This document shows positions 5,449-12,680 of a stretch of DNA of 14,872 nucleotides, piece by piece. The DNA is from Anaerolineae bacterium (GTDB lineage: Bacteria; Chloroflexota; Anaerolineae; JAAYZQ01). The stretch lies in contig JAFGOG010000329.1 of NCBI GenBank assembly GCA_016926595.1, positions 1 to 14,872 of the forward strand, read 5' to 3'. Position numbers and translations under genes: made by a program. Every line of letters begins with the position of its first letter. The first letter of the stretch is position 1. The notes beneath the pieces are model-generated. The model ran no database searches, was not told where the DNA came from, and worked only from the letters and a program-made list of their open reading frames with translations.

Positions 5449-7868
5449 GCTTCTTGCTCCTTGGCCAGATCCGCCCGCTTCTTGGCCAGATCGGCCAGCC
5501 GGGCCTCGACCCGGCCATTGATGCTGCCCTTGGGATAGCTGCCCGCCTTGTTCCGCTCACCGGCCGGCAGGCCTGTCAGAAGCTCGATGCCCTGGTCTAT
5601 TGTCTCGACGGCGTAGATCTGGAACTGTCCAGCAGCCGCCGCCTCGACTATGTCATGGCGCAGCATCAGATGCTTGACGTTCGAAGCCGGGATCAGCACT
5701 CCCTGCTCGCCGGTCAATCCCCTGGCCCGGCACACGTCGAAAAAGCCTTCGATCTTTTCGTTTACCCCGCCGATGGCCTGCACCTGACCATGTTGGTTCA
5801 CCGAACCGGTCACCGCCAACGATTGTTTGATCGGCACCTCGGCGATGGCCGACAGGAGGGCGTACAGCTCGGCCGACGAGGCGCTGTCACCCTCCACGCC
5901 GCTGTAGGACTGCTCAAAGACCAGGCTGGCCGACAAAGACAGGGGGCGGTCGACCGCATAGCGGGCCCCCAGGAAGCCGGACAGGATCAGCACTCCCTTG
6001 GAGTGGATCGGCCCGCCCAACTCGACCTCCCGCTCAATGTCGACCACCTCCCCCTTGCCCAGTCGCACCCGGGCCGTAATGCGGTTCGGCTGGCCGAAGG
6101 AATAGTTGCCCAGTTGCAGGACTGACAGGCCGTTGACCTGGCCTACCTTGGACCCTTCCGTGTCGATCAGGATCGTCCCACGCAGGATATTCTCCCGGAG
6201 CCGCTCGCGCACCCGGTCGGAACGATGGACCTGGGCGTCAATCGCACGCTGTACGTCGGCAGCGCCTGCCACATCGCGCCCGGCCTGACCGGCCCAGTAG
6301 TCGGCCTCGCTCACCAGGTTGGCAATGTCACGCATCCGTGTCGAGAGCTTGTCGGCATCTCCCGCCAGGCGGGAACTGTGCTCAATGATGCGGGCTACAG
6401 CCTCTCGGTCGAATGGACGCAGCCCGGCACTGCGGATCATGCTGCCGATCAGGTTGGCATACAGGCCCTGATTCTCAGGGGTGCGTTCCATCTCGTCTTC
6501 GAAATCGGCCTGCACCTTGAACAGCTCGTCGAAATCGGGATCGGCCTCATACAGCGCATAGTACAGCACAGGATCGCCAAGCAAAGCGACCTTGACGTCG
6601 AGGGGGATCAGCTCCGGCTCCAAGGAAATGGTGCTGACCAGGCTGAGCATCTGGCCCAGCGCTCCGATCTGGATCTGGCGTGCTTGCAGAGCTCGTTTCA
6701 GCTCCTCCCAGGTGTAAGGCTGCACCAGGACCTTGCGCGCGTCGAGGAGCAGGTAGCCGCCGTTGGCCCGGTGAAGCGCTCCGGGCTTGATCAGGCTGAA
6801 ATCGGTCAGCAACGCCCCCATCTGAGCAATATGCTCAACCCGTCCCACCAGATTCTGATAGGTGGGGTTGTCCTCGTAGATGACCGGCGCTCCCTTTGCA
6901 TTGCTGTGATCGACCAAGATGTTCACCTGGTAGCGGCGAGAGAGCGGCAGCTCCGCCCGGATTAGGGTGGCGTCGTCGCCGGCTTCAGACAGCATGGCCG
7001 GCGGATGGGCTTCCTCCTGGGGCAGGAAATCTTGGACGTGGTCGATCACGTCCTGCCGCACGGCACTCAGGTAGCCTTCGACCGTCGCCACACCGGCGTA
7101 CTTGGTGCGGAGCTCGTCGATATGGCCGCTAATCGCTGCACTGGCGATCTCGCCGTCCAACGCTTTGACCTTATCCCGCATCTCGCGCTGCCAACGCGGA
7201 AACTGCTGGACAGCCTTCTGAAGTGCATCCTGAAGCTGCTCCACGTCAGCCTCCATCCGCTGCCGCTCCTCCTGGGACAGCTTTTGAACGTCTTCGGGCG
7301 ACAGCACCTGGCCGTCGCGCACAGGCGCCATTGCCAACCCGGAGGGCGTCTGGAGCAGGGCCAGACCCCGTTCCTGCCCCTGCTGCTGGACCTGCTTGAA
7401 GGCGCTTTCCTGGCGTTCCTTGAACTCTTCTTCGATCACCTGGCGGCGAGTGCGGTATTCCTCGCTGTCAAAGGCCGCGGACAGGTCGGTGCGCAGCGCC
7501 TCCACCAACTGAGCCATGTCCCCGCGCAGTTCGGCGCCCTTGCCCGGCGGCAGGCACAGCGCTTGAGGCTTGTGCGGCTCCTTGAAGTTGTGGACGTAGC
7601 ACCAATCGGCAGGCACCGGCTCGTTGGCGGCACGTTGCTCAAAGAATTGGCCGACGATCGAGTGCTTGCCTACCCCGACCGACCCCAGGGCAAAGATGTT
7701 GTACCCCTGCCGCTCCACCCCAATGCCGAACTGGACCGCCTCGACGGCCCGTGGCTGGCCGATGATCCCGGGCGGATCCTTCAACTGGTCGGTCGTCTCG
7801 AAATCGGACCGGCTGAGGTCTGCGCGCCGGTACAGAGCTTCGATTGGCAATGGCTTGACGTGGGTCAT
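5445..7868 (-). CDS. Lon-like ATP-dependent protease (AAA_32/LonB-type)
   Basis: 807 aa. The N-terminal part holds a divergent P-loop, GSVGVGKHS (62-70), with His where Ser/Thr usually follows the Lys. A charged coiled-coil-like insertion follows (~140-250), then the Walker B region RANGGYLLLDARKV (368-380). The C-terminal Lon protease domain (~570-765) has the Ser-Lys dyad: Ser662 in GVEGDSASSAELYALLSA and Lys705 in AIGGVNEKIEGFF. There is no Lon N-terminal substrate-binding domain and no membrane segment, so it is not classical LonA or membrane LonB; it belongs to the soluble 'Lon-related putative protease' group, presumably degrading damaged or regulatory proteins. The start ATG has an excellent AGGAGGAAGG site. 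The C-terminal tail (LADLAKKRADLAKEQ) is a short charged repeat reflected in duplicated DNA. It is coupled to the stress protein downstream by a 4-bp overlap. Confidence 0.93.
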   Translation of the reverse strand: MTHVKPLPIEALYRRADLSRSDFETTDQLKDPPGIIGQPRAVEAVQFGIGVERQGYNIFALGSVGVGKHSIVGQFFEQRAANEPVPADWCYVHNFKEPHKPQALCLPPGKGAELRGDMAQLVEALRTDLSAAFDSEEYRTRRQVIEEEFKERQESAFKQVQQQGQERGLALLQTPSGLAMAPVRDGQVLSPEDVQKLSQEERQRMEADVEQLQDALQKAVQQFPRWQREMRDKVKALDGEIASAAISGHIDELRTKYAGVATVEGYLSAVRQDVIDHVQDFLPQEEAHPPAMLSEAGDDATLIRAELPLSRRYQVNILVDHSNAKGAPVIYEDNPTYQNLVGRVEHIAQMGALLTDFSLIKPGALHRANGGYLLLDARKVLVQPYTWEELKRALQARQIQIGALGQMLSLVSTISLEPELIPLDVKVALLGDPVLYYALYEADPDFDELFKVQADFEDEMERTPENQGLYANLIGSMIRSAGLRPFDREAVARIIEHSSRLAGDADKLSTRMRDIANLVSEADYWAGQAGRDVAGAADVQRAIDAQVHRSDRVRERLRENILRGTILIDTEGSKVGQVNGLSVLQLGNYSFGQPNRITARVRLGKGEVVDIEREVELGGPIHSKGVLILSGFLGARYAVDRPLSLSASLVFEQSYSGVEGDSASSAELYALLSAIAEVPIKQSLAVTGSVNQHGQVQAIGGVNEKIEGFFDVCRARGLTGEQGVLIPASNVKHLMLRHDIVEAAAAGQFQIYAVETIDQGIELLTGLPAGERNKAGSYPKGSINGRVEARLADLAKKRADLAKEQEA

Positions 7869-7890
7869 GTTGAACCTTCCTCCTGGGTCG

Positions 7891-7896
7891 ATTATA
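7891..7896 (-). promoter_or_regulatory. Candidate -10 box for the Lon-like/Usp operon
   Basis: Perfect TATAAT on the minus strand, 22 bp before the protease ATG. The -35 position falls in the loop of the neighbouring hairpin and matches poorly (TTACCC at 18-bp spacing). The leader would be very short, beginning near the Shine-Dalgarno. Plausible but not secure. Confidence 0.35.
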
Positions 7897-7898
7897 AC

Positions 7899-7936
7899 AC
7901 AGACCCGGCAGGTTGGGTAATACCTGCCAGGTCTGT
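7899..7936. terminator. Long hairpin between acyl-CoA dehydrogenase and Lon-like protease genes
   Basis: 15-bp arms (left ACAGACCCGGCAGGT, right ACCTGCCAGGTCTGT) match with one mismatch around an 8-base loop. It lies 14 bp past the acyl-CoA dehydrogenase stop, the right place for a terminator of the metabolic operon. The following bases on the minus strand (GTGTTATAAT) are AT-rich but not a T-tract. Terminator or dispersed palindrome are both possible. Confidence 0.5.
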
Positions 7937-7949
7937 CACGCGAACAACG

Positions 7950-9164
7950 CTAGCTCCGGTAGGGCAGGAATTCGGATCCCAACAGCTCACGACTGATGAC
8001 CAGCCGCATGATGTTCATCGTCCCCTCAGCGCCGATCGAGTAGGAGCGGATGCCGCGGATGCCCATCTCGACCGGGCATTCCTTAGTGTAGGCCATGGCG
8101 CCGAACCAGTCGGCCACCTCGTTCATCAGCTCAAAGCCCATCTTGGGCGCGCGCAGCTTGGCCAGCGCTGCCGCCAGGGCAATGTCGCTGTGGGTGGCTG
8201 CCCCCGCCCCGTATTTCTGATCCATCGTCCATGCAGCCTTGTAAACCAGCAATTTGGCGGATTCCAGGCTGGCATAATGATCGGCCATGGGGAATGAGAT
8301 GCCCTCGTAAGAGGCCAAGGGCCGGCCAAAGGCCTGGCGCTGCTTGATGTGCTCGACGCCGAGGTCCAGCACCGCCTCGCTGGCTCCAACGCAGGTAGCC
8401 CCGATCAGCACCCGCGCTGCTGAAAAGCCTTCCATGGCATGGTAAAAACCTCGGTTCAGAGCGCCGACCTGGTGTTTACCCAACAGGCGCACGTCGGTCA
8501 TGGCAAAGCCGCCGGTGGAAATGCCCATACGGCCCATGTCTTTAAAGTAGGTGGGCATGATACCGGGGGTGCCTTGGAGCGGCAGGGCAAAGAAGGTAAA
8601 GGCCCGGTGGCCAGCGGCCGGATCGGGATCGGTGCGGGTCAGCAGCAGGTGAACGCCGCCCATGGTCAGCGACTCGCGCACGCCGCTGATGTACACCTTT
8701 TCGCCGTTGATGACCCACTCGCCGCCCTGCTGGACCGCGCTGGTGCGGCAGGCACCCAAGATGTCAGAGCCACCCTCCGGCTCGGTGGTGGCGATGCCCA
8801 AGAATGCCTCACCAGTCGTCACCTTGGGCAGGATCTCGGCTTTGAGCTCCGGGGTGCCATAGCGGTCCAGGATGAAACCCCACGCCGCCTCCACCAGATA
8901 CAGGACCGGGATGGCCAGACTGATATCGGCCCGGCCCAGCTCCTCGGCGGCGATGGCAGCCATCGTCCAGTCCATGGCCGCACCGCCATACTCCTCCGAG
9001 CAGGCCGGCGCCAGCAGCCCCAAGGCGGCCATGCCCTTGATGATCTCGGGCGGGATCCGCTCCTCGGTGTCGACGTCGCGCACACGGGGTGCGATCTCTT
9101 TCTGGGCAAAATCACGCACGGCCTGGCGCCAGAGTTTCTGTTCTTGGGTCCAGCTAAAGTCCAT
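7950..9164 (-). CDS. Acyl-CoA dehydrogenase
   Basis: 404 aa, normal length for the family. FAD-dependent alpha,beta-dehydrogenation of an acyl-CoA in the cytoplasm; electrons would pass to an electron-transfer flavoprotein not encoded here. Family signatures: SEEYGGAAMDWTMAAIAAEE in the N-terminal helical domain, GIATTEPEGGSDILGA in the beta domain, QRQAFGRPLASYEGISFPMA, and near the C-terminus GAEGTMNIMRLVISRELLG. Glu380 sits where medium-chain enzymes have the catalytic base (EGT motif). Chain-length specificity cannot be read. The frame extends upstream to 9203, but the ATG at 9164 (MDFSWTQEQKLW) has AAGGAG with good spacing and matches the usual N-terminus. It is the last gene of the metabolic run, 147 bp after the aminotransferase and just ahead of a long hairpin. 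Confidence 0.93.
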   Translation of the reverse strand: MDFSWTQEQKLWRQAVRDFAQKEIAPRVRDVDTEERIPPEIIKGMAALGLLAPACSEEYGGAAMDWTMAAIAAEELGRADISLAIPVLYLVEAAWGFILDRYGTPELKAEILPKVTTGEAFLGIATTEPEGGSDILGACRTSAVQQGGEWVINGEKVYISGVRESLTMGGVHLLLTRTDPDPAAGHRAFTFFALPLQGTPGIMPTYFKDMGRMGISTGGFAMTDVRLLGKHQVGALNRGFYHAMEGFSAARVLIGATCVGASEAVLDLGVEHIKQRQAFGRPLASYEGISFPMADHYASLESAKLLVYKAAWTMDQKYGAGAATHSDIALAAALAKLRAPKMGFELMNEVADWFGAMAYTKECPVEMGIRGIRSYSIGAEGTMNIMRLVISRELLGSEFLPYRS

Positions 9165-9190
9165 GGTTTTCTCCTTGAAGAACGATCTAG

Positions 9191-9217
9191 CCACAAAGGA
9201 CACGAAGGCGATGAAGG
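9191..9217. repeat. CACAAAGGACACGAAGG-type intergenic repeat remnant
   Basis: Plus strand CCACAAAGGACACGAAGG followed by a degenerate third unit GCGATGAAGG. It lies in the 147-bp gap between the aminotransferase and the acyl-CoA dehydrogenase. This A/G-rich 9-base periodic element is familiar from intergenic regions of many environmental bacteria and often generates false ORFs reading HKGHEG. Function unknown. Confidence 0.5.
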
Positions 9218-9311
9218 TTATGGCGACTGCATTGAGAATAGCTGGTTGGATCGAGCACTAGTCCTTTGTCACTTGCGACAGATCTCGTTCGCGTTGTTTG
9301 GCGTCTACAAC

Positions 9312-10574
9312 CTAACTGGCGCTCAGCGCCTTGTCAAAGATGGAGAGGGCGGTGTCGATCTGGCCGGCGGTGATGATGAGCGGCGGGATCCAGCGGATGA
9401 CGTTGGCGTAGGGGCCGCAGGTAAGCAGGATCAGGTCGTCAGCCAGGCAGCGGGCCTGAACCGCCTTGGCCGTGGCCGGGTCGGGCTCGCCGCTTTTGGC
9501 GGTGAACTCGACGCCGACCATCAACCCCAAGCCACGCACCTCGCCGATTGCCGGGTACTTTTCCTGGAGGGCGCGCAGGCCGGCCATCAGGCGATGGCCT
9601 TGGCGAGCGGCGTTGTCCACCAGGCCTTCATCCAGTAGAACCTGGACCGTAGCCGCCGCCGCGGCACAGGCAACGGCGTTGCCGCCGTAGGTGCCGCCGT
9701 GCGTGCCGGGCTGCCAGCGGTCCATCAGCTCGCGCCGGGCGGCGATGGCGCTGATCGGCAGGCCGGAACCCAACCCTTTGGCCATGACCAGGACATCGGG
9801 CACTATCCCGAAATGCTCCAGGGCAAAGAACTTGCCAGTACGCCCAAAGCCAGACTGCACCTCGTCCAGGATCAGCAGCAGACCATGCTCGTCAGCGATC
9901 TGGCGCAGGCCGGGCAGGAAGGAGGGCGGTGGGACCAGGTATCCCCCCTCACCGAGCACCGGCTCGATCAGCAGGGCTGCGGTCTCGCTAGGGTCGGCGT
10001 GGGTGTGGAGCAGGTGGCGCAGCTCATGCAGGCACCATTGGCTGGCCGTCTCCGGGTCCCAGCCGTGGCGATAGGGCTCGGGGTATGGCGCCACAGTCAC
10101 GCCGGGCATGAGCGGCTGGTACCTGAGGCGGTAGACCGTCTTGGAGGTGGTCAGCGACATGGTGCCGACGGTCCGCCCGTGGAAACTACCCTGAAAGACG
10201 ATCACGCCCGGCCGGCCGGTGGCATGGCGGGCCAACTTGACCGAAGCTTCGACCGCCTCGGCGCCACTGTTACTGAAAAAGAAGGTGTCCAAGGAGGGCG
10301 GAACCACGCGCCGCAACGCCTCCACCAGGCGCATGGCCGGCCGGTGGTAGTAGATGTTGATCTGGGCGTGGATCAGCTTGGCTGCCTGCTCCTGAATGGC
10401 CTTGACCACCTTGGGGTGGCAGTGGCCGGTGTTGGTCACGGCGATGCCGCAGGTGAGGTCAAGGAGACGCCGGCCGGAGGTGGTGTAGACGTAAGCGCCC
10501 TCGCCGCGCTCGATGACCTCATCGGTCAGGTGGGTCCAGACCGGCGAAAGATGATCGAATGCATTTTCGTTCAT
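9312..10574 (-). CDS. Class III PLP-dependent aminotransferase (GabT/ArgD-like)
   Basis: 420 aa, usual length. Fold-type I, ornithine/4-aminobutyrate aminotransferase family: SNSGAEAVEASVKLAR (101-116, phosphate-binding), FQGSFHGRT (127-135), LLLILDEVQSGFGRTGK (232-248) with Asp237 for the pyridine nitrogen, and the PLP lysine Lys266 in VMAKGLGSGLPI. GTYGGNAVACAAA near 294 completes the phosphate site. It would transfer the omega-amino group of an amino acid such as 4-aminobutyrate, ornithine or N-acetylornithine to 2-oxoglutarate; the exact donor is not readable. The frame is open to 10940 but overlaps the dehydrogenase gene there; ATG 10574 has an AGGGGGC site. Coming after a hydro-lyase/dehydrogenase module that would yield a 2-oxo acid, it may aminate that product or use 2-oxoglutarate as acceptor (inference). 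Confidence 0.93.
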   Translation of the reverse strand: MNENAFDHLSPVWTHLTDEVIERGEGAYVYTTSGRRLLDLTCGIAVTNTGHCHPKVVKAIQEQAAKLIHAQINIYYHRPAMRLVEALRRVVPPSLDTFFFSNSGAEAVEASVKLARHATGRPGVIVFQGSFHGRTVGTMSLTTSKTVYRLRYQPLMPGVTVAPYPEPYRHGWDPETASQWCLHELRHLLHTHADPSETAALLIEPVLGEGGYLVPPPSFLPGLRQIADEHGLLLILDEVQSGFGRTGKFFALEHFGIVPDVLVMAKGLGSGLPISAIAARRELMDRWQPGTHGGTYGGNAVACAAAAATVQVLLDEGLVDNAARQGHRLMAGLRALQEKYPAIGEVRGLGLMVGVEFTAKSGEPDPATAKAVQARCLADDLILLTCGPYANVIRWIPPLIITAGQIDTALSIFDKALSAS

Positions 10575-10594
10575 GATCTTGCCCCCTGTAAATA

Positions 10595-10620
10595 TAAGGG
10601 CGCACGGCCGTGCGCCCTTA
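10595..10620. repeat. Perfect 26-bp palindrome
   Basis: Each half is TAAGGGCGCACGG and its exact complement, with no loop. It occupies the 65-bp gap between the dehydrogenase stop and the aminotransferase Shine-Dalgarno. It resembles the GGGCG...CGCCC palindromes dispersed in Chloroflexota-type genomes (recollection, not searched). As RNA it would form a strong hairpin ahead of the aminotransferase start, possibly reducing read-through or stabilising the upstream message. Confidence 0.75.
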
Positions 10621-10639
10621 CCTAGTGTGTCACACTCGG

Positions 10640-11731
10640 CTACAGTTTCGCCGCAATGGCGTTGGCCATGTCCAGCGTGCCGTGGCTGCCGCCCATGTCG
10701 TAGGTGCGGACTTGGCCCTCGGCAATGACCGCCGCCACAGCACCCTCGAGCCGCGCGGCCATGTCCTTTTCGCCCAGCCAGTCGAGCATCATCTTGGCCG
10801 CCAGGATGGTGGCGATCGGGTTGACCTTGAACTGCCCGGCATACTTGGGCGCCGAGCCGTGGGTCGGCTCGAACACGGCATAGTTGGTGCCGATGTTTCC
10901 GCTGCAGCCAAAGCCCAGGCCGCCCACCATCTGGGCGCAAAGGTCAGAGATGATGTCGCCGAACAGGTTGGTAGTGACGATCACGCCATAGTTGAGCGGG
11001 TTCTTGAGCAGCCACATGCCCATGGCGTCGATGTTGGCATCTTCGAGGGGGGTGTCGGGGTACTCGGCTGCCACCTTGCGGGCCGCTTCCATAAAGACGC
11101 CGTCGGTCTGGCGCAGCACGTTGGCCTTGTGCACCGCCGTCACTTTCTTGCGTCCATCCTTGCGGGCATATTCAAAAGCCGCCCGCACGATCCGCTCCGA
11201 GCCTCCCGGAGTGATTGCCCGCAGCGAGATGGCAGCGTTGCGGGGGACCTTGTCCATCGCCTTGACGGCGTAGAACTCTGCCGGCACGGTAGGGAACTCG
11301 ACGCCGATGTACATGCCCTCGGTGTTCTCGCGGAACACTACTATGTCGATCCCATCCTTGTAGTTCAGGGGGTTGCCGGGGTAGGCCTTGCAGGGCCGCA
11401 GGCAGATGTACAGATCGAGAAGCTGCCGCATGCGGACGATGGGGCTGCGGTAGCTATAGCCCTTGCCCTGCAGCTCGGGCTTTAGCTCTTTATCGGCCTT
11501 GTCCTTGCCCTTGGAAGTAATGGCGCCGAAAAAGGCGCAGTCGGTGCTCTTCATCATGTCGATGGTACGCTGAGGGAGCGCTTCACCCTCGTTGCACCAG
11601 AACTCCCAGCCGATGTCGCCGTGAATATAGTCGGCGTCCAGGCCGATCCGGTCCAGCACAATGCGGGCCGCAGCCATCACGTCCTGGCCACAGCCGTCGC
11701 CTGGCAGCCAGGCGATTTTGTATTTTGCCAT
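10640..11731 (-). CDS. Isocitrate/isopropylmalate dehydrogenase family enzyme, isocitrate-like active site
   Basis: 363 aa beta-decarboxylating dehydrogenase. Substrate and metal residues align by eye with E. coli Icd: Ser96 (Icd Ser113), Arg102, Arg112 in LDLYICLRP, Arg134 in VFRENTEG, Tyr141, Lys202 (HKAN), Asp235, Asp259, Asp263. RENTEG and the Ser argue for isocitrate (or a homologue) rather than 3-isopropylmalate. The Icd Asn115 position is Ile98. Cofactor determinants are mixed: Lys296-Tyr297 (SAPKYAGQ) and Tyr344 are the NADP-type residues, but the Icd Arg395 equivalent is Gly348. Alternatives are homoisocitrate or another 3-substituted malate. The ATG has GGGAGG four bases upstream and lies 27 bp after the LeuD-like stop, so the pair is cotranscribed and the enzyme probably uses the hydro-lyase product. 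Confidence 0.92.
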   Translation of the reverse strand: MAKYKIAWLPGDGCGQDVMAAARIVLDRIGLDADYIHGDIGWEFWCNEGEALPQRTIDMMKSTDCAFFGAITSKGKDKADKELKPELQGKGYSYRSPIVRMRQLLDLYICLRPCKAYPGNPLNYKDGIDIVVFRENTEGMYIGVEFPTVPAEFYAVKAMDKVPRNAAISLRAITPGGSERIVRAAFEYARKDGRKKVTAVHKANVLRQTDGVFMEAARKVAAEYPDTPLEDANIDAMGMWLLKNPLNYGVIVTTNLFGDIISDLCAQMVGGLGFGCSGNIGTNYAVFEPTHGSAPKYAGQFKVNPIATILAAKMMLDWLGEKDMAARLEGAVAAVIAEGQVRTYDMGGSHGTLDMANAIAAKL

Positions 11732-11758
11732 ATGTCCTCCCAGATATTTGAGCCGACC

Positions 11759-12259
11759 TTAGCCGGTCAGTCCCAGTTTTCGCTTGACGTACGGCACCAG
11801 GCCTCCGGTCTGGAGGATCTCGAGCACCGACGGATCGAGCGGTGGAAAAGCGTATTCGCCACGGGGGGTGAAAACCTTGCCCGCGGCAAAGTCGACCGTG
11901 ACCTCGTCACCGTTCTCGACGCCGTCCACGGCATCGCAGGCGGCGATCGGCAGGCCTTCGTTGATGCAGTTACGGAAGTAGATGCGGGCGAAGGACCGGG
12001 CTACGATGGCTCCGACCCCCACCTCTTTCAGGCAGATAACCGCCTGCTCGCGCGAACTGCCGCAGCCCCAGTTCTTGCCGGCGACGATGATGTCGCCCGG
12101 CCGGACCTTTTTCACAAACTCGGGGTCCAGGTCCTCGAGGGCGTACTGCGCCATCTCTTTCCGATCCAGCTTTTTGTAGGTATACTTGCCGGGAAAGATG
12201 ACGTCGGTGTTGACGTCGTCCCCATACTTCCAGATTCGACCGGTGATTCTCGTTTCCAA
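11759..12259 (-). CDS. LeuD-type hydro-lyase small subunit (isopropylmalate dehydratase/aconitase family)
   Basis: 166 aa from the chosen start. This is the swivel-domain subunit pairing with the LeuC-type large subunit. Signatures: YGDDVNTDVIFPGKYTY (residues 12-28), AGKNWGCGSSREQAV, ARSFARIYFRNCINEGLP. The specificity loop reads KYTYKK where isopropylmalate isomerases typically have YLVY-like and homoaconitases YLRT-like sequence, so the substrate is not assignable; isocitrate/citrate is possible given the dehydrogenase next door. Start: the frame begins at ATG 12280, but codons 2-6 there encode the Shine-Dalgarno GAGGAGG itself, placed seven bases before TTG 12259, and nothing resembling a site precedes the ATG. 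TTG is preferred; the ATG would give 173 aa. The gene is separated from its large-subunit partner by two lipoprotein genes, which is unusual. Confidence 0.9.
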   Translation of the reverse strand: METRITGRIWKYGDDVNTDVIFPGKYTYKKLDRKEMAQYALEDLDPEFVKKVRPGDIIVAGKNWGCGSSREQAVICLKEVGVGAIVARSFARIYFRNCINEGLPIAACDAVDGVENGDEVTVDFAAGKVFTPRGEYAFPPLDPSVLEILQTGGLVPYVKRKLGLTG

Positions 12260-12266
12260 TGCTGCT

Positions 12267-12272
12267 CCTCCT
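12267..12272 (-). promoter_or_regulatory. Shine-Dalgarno deciding the TTG start of the LeuD-like gene
   Basis: AGGAGG on the minus strand with a 7-base spacer to TTG at 12259. It lies inside the open frame downstream of ATG 12280, which has no site of its own. Confidence 0.6.
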
Positions 12273-12347
12273 CGAGCCATAGTCAGTAAGCAGGCCAGGC
12301 ATTTCTACCCGGCGCTTCTAGCAGTTCCACACAACCGTCAACAATCA

Positions 12348-12644
12348 CTATGGCAGAGCCGCACGGGACTGCCATATCAGCGGCAGCACAACGATCCCCA
12401 ACTTGGACACCGGTGCAGTCTCGGTTGGCAACGGCGAAGGCCGGGGTGTGGCCGTCACAATAACCGGCGGCGCAGGAGAGGGTGTAGCCGTCACGATCAG
12501 CACCATTGGTGTTGGCGCAGGCGTAGCTGTAACTATGATCACCCGTGGTGTTTTCTCGCTGCCACAGGCGCTCAGCATTACCAGCACAACCAACAACAGC
12601 GGCCAGATGACAAGGCGAGAGAGCGTAAGGCGACGACAGGCCAT
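12348..12644 (-). CDS. Small lipoprotein with VTATP linker, propeller-less relative of its neighbour
   Basis: 98 aa. Lipoprotein signal peptide: basic start MACRRLTLSR, hydrophobic core VIWPLLLVVLVM, lipobox LSAC with Cys27. The mature part is a Pro/Thr-rich linker with three VTATP units (RVIIVTATPAPTP, LIVTATPSPAPP, VIVTATPRPSP) and ends about 20 residues later. The same lipobox-linker layout opens the 410-aa propeller lipoprotein just upstream, suggesting duplication followed by loss of the globular domain, or a genuine short surface lipoprotein. The ATG at 12644 has GAAGGG upstream; a TTG at 12662 has a site too close to use. It starts 36 bp after the upstream stop and no terminator separates them. 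A degraded gene is the main alternative. Confidence 0.6.
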   Translation of the reverse strand: MACRRLTLSRLVIWPLLLVVLVMLSACGSEKTPRVIIVTATPAPTPMVLIVTATPSPAPPVIVTATPRPSPLPTETAPVSKLGIVVLPLIWQSRAALP

Positions 12645-12680
12645 GGTTTGGTCCCTTCTCAAGTCCTCCGCGTATACGCG

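Noticed and set aside
7005..8297. 430-aa plus-strand frame
   Set aside because: Antisense to the conserved Lon-like and acyl-CoA dehydrogenase genes; it even crosses the intergenic hairpin. A high-GC shadow frame.
8439..9638. 399-aa plus-strand frame
   Set aside because: Antisense to the acyl-CoA dehydrogenase and aminotransferase; its middle reads the CACAAAGGACACGAAGG repeat as HKGHEG, a known false-ORF pattern.
10575..10940. N-terminal extension of the aminotransferase frame
   Set aside because: Overlaps the dehydrogenase gene and the palindrome; residues there are low-complexity Arg/Gly, and the proper ATG at 10574 has a ribosome site.
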